From positions 1 through 64,000 of the forward strand of contig JAFAZH010000056.1 in the NCBI GenBank assembly GCA_019239895.1: a DNA stretch of 64,000 bases, read 5' to 3'. The translations under genes and the position numbers were made by a program. This document shows positions 8,087 through 16,901 of this stretch, one piece after another (within the stretch, counting starts at the first letter, position 1; every line of letters begins with the position of its first letter). This stretch comes from Abditibacteriaceae bacterium (GTDB taxonomy: Bacteria > Armatimonadota > Abditibacteriia > Abditibacteriales > Abditibacteriaceae). A model generated the notes under the pieces. It worked only from the letters and a program-made list of their open reading frames with translations. It ran no database searches and was not told the DNA's origin.

Positions 8087-9310
8087 ATGACCGATAACAA
8101 TTCTCATAACGTTGATTCTCCGGCTGGAACGGCAGATGAAGAGCGGCTGCGGCGTTGGCGGCTGCTTTTAGGCGGCAATGAAGCCGAAGGCACCGGATTT
8201 TCATTATCTGGCGCTGACCTGGCGATGGATAAGGCGCTGGGGGCGCTGTATGATTCCAACGGGCGTGGCGGGTTGGGCGGTTCCTCGGCAGATCGGCGCG
8301 GTGGCATGGGCAGTTCGGCTCCCAATGTGGCGCGGTGGTTGGGTGATATTCGCACCTATTTTCCGTCTTCGGTGGTGCGGGTAATGCAGCAGGACGCTTT
8401 AGAGCGACTGGGCTTGCGCCAGATGCTATTGGAGCCGGAAATGCTGCAAGCCGTGGAGCCGGATGTGCATTTAGTGGCGAATCTGCTGTCCCTGGGCAGT
8501 GTAATTCCGGCCAAGACCAAAGAGACGGCGCGTCTGGTGGTGCGCCGGGTGGTGGAAGATTTAGAGCGTCGTTTGGCTGCGCCGCTGCAACAAGCGGTGA
8601 TGGGCAGCTTAAACCGTGCCGAGCGTAATCGCCGCCCACGCCATAACGAGATTGACTGGAACCGCACCATCCGCGCCAACTTAAAGCACTACCAGCCGGA
8701 ATATCGGACCATTATCCCGGAAACACGCATTGGCTATGGCCGCAAGCGTTCGGCGCTGCGCGAAATTATCTTGTGCATTGACCAGAGCGGCTCAATGGCC
8801 AGTTCAGTCGTTTATGCGGGTGTCTTTGGTGCCGTGCTCGCATCCTTGCCTGCGGTCAGCACGCGCATGGTGGTTTTTGATACGTCGGTAGTGGATTTAA
8901 CCGATGACTTAGATGATCCGGTAGATTTGCTGTTTGGCGTGCAACTGGGCGGCGGCACCGATATTACCCGCGCCTTGGCTTATTGCCAGAGCCTTGTGCG
9001 TCAACCACAGGAAACGATTCTGATTTTGATTAGCGACCTGTATGAGGGTAGCAACCGCACGGAGATGTTAAAACGAGCAGGGAATCTCGCCACATCCGGT
9101 GTGCAGTTTGTGGCGCTCTTGGCTCTCAGCGATGAAGGTGCGCCCTTTTATGACCACAACACGGCTGGCGCAATGGCAGCATTGGGCATCCCCTCTTTTG
9201 CCTGTACACCTGATCTTTTCCCCGAACTGATGGCTGCCACCATCAACCGCCAGAACATTACCCAGTGGGCTGCTGCCCATGACATTGTTACAGAGCGCGC
9301 TGATGCTTGA
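8087..9310 (+). CDS. VWA domain protein, partner of the MoxR ATPase
   Basis: This 407-residue protein has a C-terminal von Willebrand A domain from about residue 225, with the MIDAS motif D232-Q-S234-G-S236, GGGTDITRAL (Thr of the MIDAS) and LISDLYEG (Asp of the MIDAS) all present, so metal binding should be intact. The first 220 residues are charged and partly Gly-rich (GGLGGSSADRRGGMG). VWA proteins next to MoxR ATPases bind clients through the metal site and present them to the ATPase. It is the last gene of the module. Its stop lies 7 nt from the stop of a convergent gene, and no terminator hairpin separates them. Confidence 0.9.
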   Translation: MTDNNSHNVDSPAGTADEERLRRWRLLLGGNEAEGTGFSLSGADLAMDKALGALYDSNGRGGLGGSSADRRGGMGSSAPNVARWLGDIRTYFPSSVVRVMQQDALERLGLRQMLLEPEMLQAVEPDVHLVANLLSLGSVIPAKTKETARLVVRRVVEDLERRLAAPLQQAVMGSLNRAERNRRPRHNEIDWNRTIRANLKHYQPEYRTIIPETRIGYGRKRSALREIILCIDQSGSMASSVVYAGVFGAVLASLPAVSTRMVVFDTSVVDLTDDLDDPVDLLFGVQLGGGTDITRALAYCQSLVRQPQETILILISDLYEGSNRTEMLKRAGNLATSGVQFVALLALSDEGAPFYDHNTAGAMAALGIPSFACTPDLFPELMAATINRQNITQWAAAHDIVTERADA

Positions 9311-9317
9311 AGTGGCT

Positions 9318-10370
9318 CTATCTCACACTAGGAATGGTGAAGACGACATCATTGGCCGGGTTGGTATCAGGACGACCAGCAGCATCGAAATCTTCGGTTG
9401 CCATGACGCTCTTCCAGTAGCCGCCGAGGGGCGTATAAGACGAATTATGGAAGGTTTCTTCGGTTAACAGAAAACGGCAATGATAAGTGCCAGGGTGTAG
9501 ATGCACGGCGCGGGGCCGGTCGGACTGAAACTCGTAATAGAGCGTGACGGAGTTTAGTGGTGCGGTAGCGCCATAGGCGTAATAGTCTGTAGGCCGACTG
9601 CTGGTGAGCCAACCATGCACCGGAAACGTGCCATGATAGGCATCGCGGATGCCACCCTGCCAGTTGGCCCAGTCTATGTGGAAGCTATAGCGTCCCGTGA
9701 AATCAAAGCTGGCCTCCCCCCTGGCATTGGTCACGAATGATCCTAAGAAATGATAACCATAAACCGTGTGGATGGCCGGAGCAGTCGGAGCCGGACGACG
9801 GGTTAGTACCGGATTGCGGTAATAGGCCAGATAATAGCTATCATCCAGGTTAGTGCCGGGCGCCTGGTTATTATCATCCCACCAACGCCCCACAGCCCCA
9901 ATTTGCTCATTAGCCCAATCATCACCATTCACCGGTGTACTGCCAACTTTATGCACCGCTCCTGAAAAGTCCACAAAAGAGGATGTTGTCCTCATGCCCC
10001 GGCTGCCATAGACTGGCTTGCCCACTAATTTAAGCTGATAGCAAAAGTTAGGCTTAAGCCCTGTGGCCTCAATGTGTCCTATAAAGAAAGGCGCTGCCGG
10101 GGCTTTGTCATAAGTCAGGCTGACGCGTGGATTCACACTGTAATCAAAGCGCCCATTAGGGACGCCATTGGTAATCCAGTCGTTAAACTGATGGTTTTGT
10201 ATATCCCACCATCGTTCACGAGCAGCAGGCCACGGGTCGTTGTAAGGCCCAAGCATAACAGTCGCCGGGGCATTCATGGTAATCGCGTGCGCGATTTGGG
10301 GAATACTGGCACAGCACAGGGTGAGAGCCAGGAGAGCTTGCACAGCGGCATTAAAACGGCGCTTATTCAT
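9318..10370 (-). CDS. Secreted protein of unknown function
   Basis: The protein has 350 residues from the ATG at 10370, which has AGAGAAG a few bases upstream and gives a clean signal peptide (MNKRRF, hydrophobic core ALLALTLCCASIPQ, cleavage after AHA). The longer frame, to 10436, would bury the signal peptide. The mature part is rich in Trp, Tyr and Pro. It contains GRWWDDNNQ, YSFHIDWANW and, near the C-terminus, CRFLLTEETFHNSS followed by GGYWKSVMA. I recall proteins ending with a similar FILTEESFH-GGYW-VM block in archaea and other bacteria, but know no function. It has no operon partner; YbdK is divergent. Confidence 0.75.
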   Translation of the reverse strand: MNKRRFNAAVQALLALTLCCASIPQIAHAITMNAPATVMLGPYNDPWPAARERWWDIQNHQFNDWITNGVPNGRFDYSVNPRVSLTYDKAPAAPFFIGHIEATGLKPNFCYQLKLVGKPVYGSRGMRTTSSFVDFSGAVHKVGSTPVNGDDWANEQIGAVGRWWDDNNQAPGTNLDDSYYLAYYRNPVLTRRPAPTAPAIHTVYGYHFLGSFVTNARGEASFDFTGRYSFHIDWANWQGGIRDAYHGTFPVHGWLTSSRPTDYYAYGATAPLNSVTLYYEFQSDRPRAVHLHPGTYHCRFLLTEETFHNSSYTPLGGYWKSVMATEDFDAAGRPDTNPANDVVFTIPSVR

Positions 10371-10487
10371 GACGAGACTTCTCTTTCTACCTCGAATTAA
10401 GGATAACTTAGAAGGTATACAAAGTATGTCGCACATTTCATGCCGATACCTTGCTGTTTAGGTGCCTGGAGTTGACCCACGTTCACT

Positions 10488-11597
10488 ATGTCGTCTGAGA
10501 ATTTTACCATTGGTGTTGAAGAAGAGTATCAGATTATTGATCCGGTAACGCGCAAGCTGCGGGCCGCTCAGGAGGGTATCTTACCCAAGGCACGGCGTGC
10601 TTTAGGTGATGAAGTGCAGCCGGAACTTTATCTTTCGCAAATCGAAGCGGCTTCACCAATCTGCCATACGTTGGGTGAAGTGCGCGAGCAGTTGATCCGC
10701 TTGCGGCGTGAAGTCATCACTGCCGCTGAAGCAGTAGGCAGCAGGATTGGAGCGGCGGGCACTCATCCTTTTTCCCACTGGCAAGATCAAGAAGTGACGC
10801 CTAAAGAGCGTTACCTGGGTATTGAAGCAGGCTATCAACAACTGGCGCGTGAGAATGTCATCTTTGGGTGTCATGTGCATATCGGCTTGAACGACAAAGA
10901 GGCGGCGCTTGAGGTATTGAATCGGGTGCGCGTGTGGCTAACTCCTTTATTGGCCTTAGCTGCCAATTCGCCGTTCTGGTTAGGCGATGATACGGGGTAT
11001 GCCTGTTTCCGCACTGAATTATGGACTCGCTGGCCGATGGCTGGGCCACCCCATTTATTCGGCTCGCGTGCTGAGTATGACGCGCTAATTCGTGCCTTAG
11101 TTGAAACAGGCAGTGTGGAAGACGCCTCTAAAATCTACTGGGATGTACGCTTGCCAGAGCGTGTTTCCACTATTGAGTTCCGTATCACCGATGTCTGTCT
11201 GACGGTAGACGAAGCCGTTATGATAGCCGGTTTAGTGCGTGCCCTGGTGCTCACCTGTTACGAGCAAGCTCAACGCAATGAAGAATTCCCGCGTGTGCGT
11301 CAGGAGTTGCTGCGGGCCGCTCACTGGCGTGCGGCCCGTTATGGACTCAGCAGTGAATTAATTGATTTAAATGCAAACCGCAGCAGGCCAGCACACGAAA
11401 TCATCGAGAGTTTTATGCAATTTGTGCGTCCCTCATTAGAGGCAACCGATGACTTTTTAACTATAAGTCAATTGGTAGAAGAAACTTTGCAGCATGGAAA
11501 TGGAGCCATGCGTCAGTACGCGGTTTATCAGCGCAATGGACAACTCAATGATGTGGTGGATTTTGTTGTGCAGGAAACGGCACGGGATATTGTCTAA
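10488..11597 (+). CDS. ybdK: YbdK-type carboxylate-amine ligase (GCS2 family)
   Basis: This 369-residue protein has the full length of the glutamate-cysteine ligase type 2 (YbdK) family. It starts with FTIGVEEEYQIID, the family's ATP/metal-binding start, followed by LYLSQIEAASP, GAAGTHPFSHW, FGCHVHIGL (His of the active site) and STIEFRITDVC. Members ligate carboxylates to amines using ATP, and E. coli YbdK shows weak gamma-glutamyl-cysteine synthesis in vitro; the natural substrates here are unknown. The protein is cytoplasmic with no coupled neighbour. A palindromic repeat follows the stop after 10 nt. Confidence 0.88.
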   Translation: MSSENFTIGVEEEYQIIDPVTRKLRAAQEGILPKARRALGDEVQPELYLSQIEAASPICHTLGEVREQLIRLRREVITAAEAVGSRIGAAGTHPFSHWQDQEVTPKERYLGIEAGYQQLARENVIFGCHVHIGLNDKEAALEVLNRVRVWLTPLLALAANSPFWLGDDTGYACFRTELWTRWPMAGPPHLFGSRAEYDALIRALVETGSVEDASKIYWDVRLPERVSTIEFRITDVCLTVDEAVMIAGLVRALVLTCYEQAQRNEEFPRVRQELLRAAHWRAARYGLSSELIDLNANRSRPAHEIIESFMQFVRPSLEATDDFLTISQLVEETLQHGNGAMRQYAVYQRNGQLNDVVDFVVQETARDIV

Positions 11598-11607
11598 GAA
11601 ATTAGGA

Positions 11608-11741
11608 AACCCGCCCCTAAAGGAGCGGGCTGAACCTAAAAGCCCGGTGAACCGGGCTGACATCTTATTTATCTCGTTATCAGTTAGTAGCCTCGTTGAC
11701 GGGGCTTACGTCCCTTCAGCCCGCTCCTTTAGGGGCGGGTT
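11608..11741. repeat. AACCCGCCCCTAAAGG-type palindromic repeat with inner hairpins
   Basis: The outer arms AACCCGCCCCTAAAGGAGCG (from 11608) and CGCTCCTTTAGGGGCGGGTT (to about 11741) match over about 26 bp. Between them lie two shorter GC-rich hairpins, AGCCCGGTGAACCGGGCT and AGCCTCGTTGACGGGGCT. It fills the gap between ybdK and lacZ, and the long in-frame TTG candidate for lacZ (11744) directly abuts it. Confidence 0.88.
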
Positions 11742-11815
11742 AATTGACTTATCGTAAATCAAATCAGGATATTCTAAACATAATGCCAGATACCAATTTG
11801 AAGGATAACCATTCC

Positions 11816-14800
11816 ATGCAACAGAACAACTGGGAGAACCCCCAGCTTTTACAGATTAACCGTGAACTGTCCCATGTTACCCTCGTGCCCTATCAAGACC
11901 AGGCCACTGCCCTGTCTGGAAAACGCGAGCAATCAAACCGCTTTCAACTCTTAAACGGCAACTGGAAATTCAAGTATTATGCATCGCCAAATGAAGCACC
12001 GGAGGACTTTCCCACCACTGCGCCACAGGACTGGGAAACCATTCCCGTGCCTGGACACTGGGAATTAAACGGCTATGGGCACCCGCATTATACCAACGTC
12101 ATTTATCCCTTTACGGTAGACCCACCGCGTGTGCCGCAGGAGAATCCAGTGGGGCTGTATAGTCATGATTTTGAAGTGGCGCAGGAGTGGCTGCAAGGCC
12201 AGGTCTTCCTGGTGTTCGAGGGAGTGGATTCCTGCTTTTCGGTGTGGATTAATAATCAGTTCGTAGGTTTCAGCAAAGGCAGCCGCATTCCGGCAGAGTT
12301 CAATATTCGTCCTTATTTGCAGGCGGGCACTAACACCCTAGCGGTGCAGGTGATTAAGTGGTCAGATGGCTCTTATCTGGAAGATCAGGATATGTGGTGG
12401 CTCAGTGGTATCTTTCGTGATGTTTATCTCTTCGCCACACCAGATGTGCATGTGCGCGATTACTACATACAAACGTGGTTTGATGAAGCGTATCAAGATG
12501 CTACTTTAGATGTGCGCGTATCACTGCAAAACTATGGTGATGTGACCTCTGGCAACCAGAAAGTATCACTACAATTAGTAGATGCTGATGGCAATCCAAT
12601 GCTGGTTGAGCCGCTGCAACAGACGGTTGTCGCTGAGGCAAAGCAAGAAGTGATATTGAACTTCACAGCCTCGGTCATAGGGCCTCACAAATGGTCAGCC
12701 GAGACGCCTTATCTGTATAAGTTGCTCATCACGTTAGCGGATCAAAACGACCAGGTGGCGGAAGTCGTCAGCAGCCATGTCGGTTTTCGACAAGTAGAAA
12801 TTAAAGACAAGCTGTTGCAACTCAACGGCACACCCTTGATGATTAAGGGTGTCAACCGGCATGAGTTTGACCCGGATACCGGGCGCGTGATTTCGGTTGA
12901 GAGTATGCTCCGCGACATCCACCTAATGAAGCAGTTCAACATCAACGCTGTGCGCACCAGCCACTATACCAACGATCCAAAATGGCTGGATTTATGCGAC
13001 CAGTATGGACTCTATTTGATAGACGAAGCCGATGTGGAGTGTCACGGCTTTGGCTTAACGGGGGACATGCACGAATTGGCCGAGAACCCGGATTGGGAAG
13101 GAGCTTTTGTAGATCGTGGGGTGCGGATGGTGGAGCGTGACAAGAACCATCCTGCCGTTATTATCTGGTCAATGGGCAACGAATCGGGTTTTGGCCGCAA
13201 CTTCGAGGCGATGGCAGCGGCGATGCGTGAGGTGGATAAGACACGCCCCCTGCATTACGAGCAAGCTTTTGAGAAACCCGTGGTAGATATTATCAGCCCG
13301 ATGTATATGTCGGTGGAAGGTATTCAGAATTATGCGACTGACCCGGAAAAGTATCGGCCCCTGATTCTCTGCGAATATGCCCACGCGATGGGCAATGGGC
13401 CGGGTGGCCTGAAGGAATACTGGGATGCCTTCTATAAACATGAACTTCTACAGGGTGGTTTTATTTGGGAGTGGGTGGAGCATGGCATCCGCCAGCAGAC
13501 TCCTGATGGCACGGAGTTCTTTGCTTACGGCGGCGACTTTGGCGAGTATCCCCACGACGGTAACTTCTGCACTGATGGTCTCGTCAACCCTGACCGCGAC
13601 CCACATTCCGGCCTGTGGGATTACAAGTATCTCATTCAGCCCGTCAAAGTCGAACCACTGGATTTAGCCAAAGGCACTTTCAAAATTCGTAATGACTACG
13701 CCTTCCTTTCTCTTTCTCATTTAGAGGGACGGTGGGAAGTGGTGCGCGACGGTCAAACGCTGCAAAGCGGCACCTTGCCTATGGTTGAAGTGGGGCCGCA
13801 GCAAGAAACGACTCTTACGATACCTTTTGAAAAGGTGCAGGGTGTGCCGGGAGCCGAAACCTGGCTGAACATTGGCTTTTATCTGCGCGAGGGTACGCCC
13901 TGGGCCAAAGCGGGGCACGAAATTGCGCGCGTCCAGTTTGAGTTGCCTTCATCAGAGGCACCCCGGCAAAAGGTCAATGTTGCTAATTTGCCTGCGGTGC
14001 AGTGGAATGAGTCAAAGCACGAAATCAAAGTGCAGGGCCAGGATTTCTCGCTTGCTTTTGACAAGGCAGAGGGGCAAATCTCTCAATTGAATTGTGGAGG
14101 GGTAGAACTTTTTGAGCAGGGGCCGCAGTTTAACTTCTGGCGTGCGCCAACGGATAATGACCAGTCTATTGCACAGCAATGGCGGAATGCTGGTTTCCAT
14201 ACCCTGATTCCTAAAACGTTGGAAGTTAAGAGCGAATCGAGTGATGGTAAGGTTGCCTCAATCACAGCAGTAATAGCGATTGGTGCGCCGGGAGCCAAGC
14301 CAGCATTTCACTGCACGACTGAATACCGCGTCTATGGCAGTGGCGACATCATCGTCCACAATGTCATTGAGCCGCGTGAGGGTTTGCCCTATCTACCGCG
14401 TGTCGGAATGCAAGCCGTGCTACCTGCTGAATTTTCTACCTTTACGTGGTATGGTCTTGGTCCCCGTGAGAGCTATGCGGATCGCAAGAGTGGGGCTTTT
14501 GTGGGGGTGTATTCCGGCAGTGTGCAAGAACACTACTATGCCTACTTGAAGCCGCAAGAGAATGGCAATAAAACTGATGTGCGCTGGGCGACTCTTACCA
14601 ACGATCAGGGTGTTGGCCTCTTAGCGGTGGGAATGCCACTCTTAAATGTGAGTGCCCATCATTTCACCCCCGAAGATTTGACGAAGGCTAAACACCCGCA
14701 CGAGATTCAATTTTGGGATGAAGTGATTCTAAGCTTAGACTACCAGCAGCATGGCATTGGCACCCAATCCTGTGGGCCGGGGCCTTTGCCACCTTACTTG

Positions 14801-14896
14801 TTGCAGGCAGAGCGAATGGAATTTAGTTTTCGCCTGCGCCCTTTCAATGGAAAGATAGAGAAACCTGCCGAACTAAGCCGCTCAAGGTTTGAGTGA
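11816..14896 (+). CDS. lacZ: Beta-galactosidase, GH2 (LacZ type)
   Basis: The enzyme has 1026 residues from the ATG at 11816, which has GAAGGA upstream and matches the usual ~1024-residue length; in-frame ATG 11783 and TTG 11744 are alternatives. Domain order is LacZ-like: jelly-roll sugar-binding domain (SDGSYLEDQDMWWLSGIFRD), Ig-like domain, TIM barrel, a second Ig-like domain and the C-terminal Bgal small chain (from about residue 745). The acid/base is E456 in MGNESGFG and the nucleophile E520 in LCEYAHAMGNGPG. It hydrolyses terminal beta-galactosides such as lactose. No signal peptide is visible, so it is cytoplasmic. No permease or repressor lies beside it, so regulation is unclear. Confidence 0.95.
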   Translation: MQQNNWENPQLLQINRELSHVTLVPYQDQATALSGKREQSNRFQLLNGNWKFKYYASPNEAPEDFPTTAPQDWETIPVPGHWELNGYGHPHYTNVIYPFTVDPPRVPQENPVGLYSHDFEVAQEWLQGQVFLVFEGVDSCFSVWINNQFVGFSKGSRIPAEFNIRPYLQAGTNTLAVQVIKWSDGSYLEDQDMWWLSGIFRDVYLFATPDVHVRDYYIQTWFDEAYQDATLDVRVSLQNYGDVTSGNQKVSLQLVDADGNPMLVEPLQQTVVAEAKQEVILNFTASVIGPHKWSAETPYLYKLLITLADQNDQVAEVVSSHVGFRQVEIKDKLLQLNGTPLMIKGVNRHEFDPDTGRVISVESMLRDIHLMKQFNINAVRTSHYTNDPKWLDLCDQYGLYLIDEADVECHGFGLTGDMHELAENPDWEGAFVDRGVRMVERDKNHPAVIIWSMGNESGFGRNFEAMAAAMREVDKTRPLHYEQAFEKPVVDIISPMYMSVEGIQNYATDPEKYRPLILCEYAHAMGNGPGGLKEYWDAFYKHELLQGGFIWEWVEHGIRQQTPDGTEFFAYGGDFGEYPHDGNFCTDGLVNPDRDPHSGLWDYKYLIQPVKVEPLDLAKGTFKIRNDYAFLSLSHLEGRWEVVRDGQTLQSGTLPMVEVGPQQETTLTIPFEKVQGVPGAETWLNIGFYLREGTPWAKAGHEIARVQFELPSSEAPRQKVNVANLPAVQWNESKHEIKVQGQDFSLAFDKAEGQISQLNCGGVELFEQGPQFNFWRAPTDNDQSIAQQWRNAGFHTLIPKTLEVKSESSDGKVASITAVIAIGAPGAKPAFHCTTEYRVYGSGDIIVHNVIEPREGLPYLPRVGMQAVLPAEFSTFTWYGLGPRESYADRKSGAFVGVYSGSVQEHYYAYLKPQENGNKTDVRWATLTNDQGVGLLAVGMPLLNVSAHHFTPEDLTKAKHPHEIQFWDEVILSLDYQQHGIGTQSCGPGPLPPYLLQAERMEFSFRLRPFNGKIEKPAELSRSRFE

Positions 14897-14921
14897 AGCT
14901 GTAAGTGTCTGTGAAGTAATA

Positions 14922-14951
14922 GGTGCCAGGCGGCTTCAGTCGCCTGGCGCT
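14922..14951 (+). terminator. Hairpin terminator after lacZ
   Basis: The stem GTGCCAGGCG / CGCCTGGCGC with a short loop (GCTTCAGT) is followed by TTTC, 26 nt after the lacZ stop codon. The T-run is short, so termination may be weak. It could also be a repeat element. Confidence 0.55.
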
Positions 14952-15106
14952 TTCATGGAATTCCCCGCACAATCTCCCAAAATTCCCAAACGTGATACTT
15001 TTGTGATGCGCCCGTAACAGAAATGCGAACCCTGTAAGCTATAATAGGAGCAACGCTGCCCGATTTATGCAGTAACGGCGGCATTCTTGAGGGTCAGGCG
15101 AGGCTT

Positions 15107-15892
15107 ATGAAACGTCTTGAAAAGAAGCACCCCTTAGCTATTCGATGGTTTCACTGGATTAATTTTCCGGTGCTGATGATTATGATCTGGAGTGGCATCC
15201 TGATCTACTGGGCCAATGACATCTATCGCATTGGCTTTGGCTCGCACACGCTCTTCCATTTCTTCCCCGCCTGGTTCTATCATCCGGGCTATGATGACAC
15301 CACGCAAAAAGGGCACGCCCTATATAACCTGGATGCTCGCTTGGCTGAAGGCATGGCCTGGCACTTTATGTTCATGTGGTTCTTTGCCATCAATGGCTTG
15401 CTTTACGTGCTCTACACCGCGTTTTCGGGCGAGTGGCGCTACCTGCTGCCGGGTCTCCATACATTACGTGAAGCTATTCAGGTGGTGTTGCACGACTTGC
15501 ATATTCGCAAGCAACCACTGCCGCGCCGCAAATTTAATGGGGCACAACAGATCGCTTACACCAGCATCGTTTTCATGGGAGCGGGTTCGCTGATTACGGG
15601 TCTGGCCATCTATAAGCCAACGCAATTTGCCTGGCTAACGAACCTTATCGGCGGCTATGGCATATCAGATAGTTTCGGCGTCAGCGGCTATAACACGGCA
15701 CGCTTCATTCATTTCTGGCTCACAATGGGTTATGTGGCGTTTTTCCTTGTCCATGTTACCCAGGTCATACGAGCCGGGTGGAATAACTTCCGCGCCATGA
15801 TAACGGGTTATGAAGTTGCCCCCACCGAAGACAGCCCAATGGATGGCCCAGTGCGTCCCGATAAAGTGGTAATGGAAGGAGGACAGGCATGA
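15107..15892 (+). CDS. Di-haem b-type cytochrome membrane subunit
   Basis: This 261-residue integral membrane protein of the cytochrome b561/thiosulfate-reductase cytochrome B type has about four to five membrane segments. Candidate haem-ligand histidines lie in RWFHWINF (H16), MAWHFMFMWFF, ARFIHFWLTMGY and FFLVHVTQVI. Such subunits carry electrons between quinones and a periplasmic oxidoreductase. Its stop overlaps the start of the next gene (ATGA, 15889-15892), a molybdopterin enzyme, so the two almost certainly form one membrane complex. A TATAAT box lies at 15040-15045 without a convincing -35, and AATAGGAG follows it. Confidence 0.87.
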   Translation: MKRLEKKHPLAIRWFHWINFPVLMIMIWSGILIYWANDIYRIGFGSHTLFHFFPAWFYHPGYDDTTQKGHALYNLDARLAEGMAWHFMFMWFFAINGLLYVLYTAFSGEWRYLLPGLHTLREAIQVVLHDLHIRKQPLPRRKFNGAQQIAYTSIVFMGAGSLITGLAIYKPTQFAWLTNLIGGYGISDSFGVSGYNTARFIHFWLTMGYVAFFLVHVTQVIRAGWNNFRAMITGYEVAPTEDSPMDGPVRPDKVVMEGGQA

Positions 15893-16893
15893 CAACCAAT
15901 GAGCCTATAAAAGAACCAGTTGATGCTACTGAAGCGGGTAGAGCGGCTAAATCGCGTGGGGCGGCAATGCCTGTTCAAGATGCAGAGGATGGAGCAGTTC
16001 ACACTGCCACTAATGCTGCCCCACCTCATACTCCAGAAGCCGCACCTGCCCCCAGCGCACCCGTGCCCATCGCAGCCACTCCTGGCATTCCTGTTATGGC
16101 TAAAGCGGGCGATGATGAGATTGAAGGACAGATGCATCAGATGTCGCGGCGCTCGTTTCTCTGGGCAGCGGTTGCCATCGGTGCTGGTTTCACTACCCGG
16201 CAATGGCTGATTACCCGTCGCCCTGATAACGGTATTCCTTGGCCGTTTCGTCGTGTCTTAGAGACGAATGAGCAACTGGCCCGCGATTATTTCAAAACCG
16301 CACGTCTGGTGCCCAACTTTGCGGTCGCTAAAGCCGATCCCGACCCCCGCACCAACGGCGACATCGGTTTAGGTGAGGACTTCGACCCCGATACCTGGAA
16401 GTTAACGGTGGAAGGTTTAGCCGATAAAAACGCGCCGACCAGAACGCTGACTTTAAAAGACATCAAAGCGTTACCTAAAGTCGAGATGGTGACGGAATTA
16501 AAATGTATCGAAGGTTGGAGTATTATTGTGCATTGGGCCGGGGCACGATTCGCTGACTTTATGGAGAAATATCCACCCGCCACCCAGAGCGGTGAAACGC
16601 CCGATGTCAAACATAAACCCAATGATTTGGCCAATTACGTCAGCCTGCAAACGCCTGATAAGGCTTATTATGTTGGCTTAGAGATGGAAAGCGCGTTGCA
16701 TCCGCAGACGCTGCTTTGCTATGAAATAAACGGTGAGCCACTCACCCCAGAGCATGGCGCACCTTTGCGTTTAGCTATCCCGGTGAAATATGGCGTGAAG
16801 AATATTAAGCGTATTGGCAAAATTAGCTTCACCAATCAACGCCCCGCCGACTATTGGGCTGAACAGGGTTATGACTGGTATGCTGGCCATTAA
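15889..16893 (+). CDS. Tat-exported molybdopterin oxidoreductase (MsrP/SorA type)
   Basis: This 334-residue sulfite-oxidase-fold enzyme has the Mo-ligand cysteine at C206 (ELKCIEGWS) and the conserved DPDTWKLTVEGL and GAPLRLAIP blocks. A twin-arginine motif (SRRSFLW, residues 86-92) and hydrophobic stretch point to Tat export or a membrane anchor. The 80-residue Ala/Pro-rich region before it is unusually long. MsrP repairs oxidised methionine and sulfite oxidases oxidise sulfite; the sequence does not decide the substrate. The coupled cytochrome b upstream would link it to the quinone pool. The molybdate transport genes downstream fit its need for molybdenum. Confidence 0.88.
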   Translation: MTTNEPIKEPVDATEAGRAAKSRGAAMPVQDAEDGAVHTATNAAPPHTPEAAPAPSAPVPIAATPGIPVMAKAGDDEIEGQMHQMSRRSFLWAAVAIGAGFTTRQWLITRRPDNGIPWPFRRVLETNEQLARDYFKTARLVPNFAVAKADPDPRTNGDIGLGEDFDPDTWKLTVEGLADKNAPTRTLTLKDIKALPKVEMVTELKCIEGWSIIVHWAGARFADFMEKYPPATQSGETPDVKHKPNDLANYVSLQTPDKAYYVGLEMESALHPQTLLCYEINGEPLTPEHGAPLRLAIPVKYGVKNIKRIGKISFTNQRPADYWAEQGYDWYAGH

Positions 16894-16901
16894 CAGATAG
16901 C

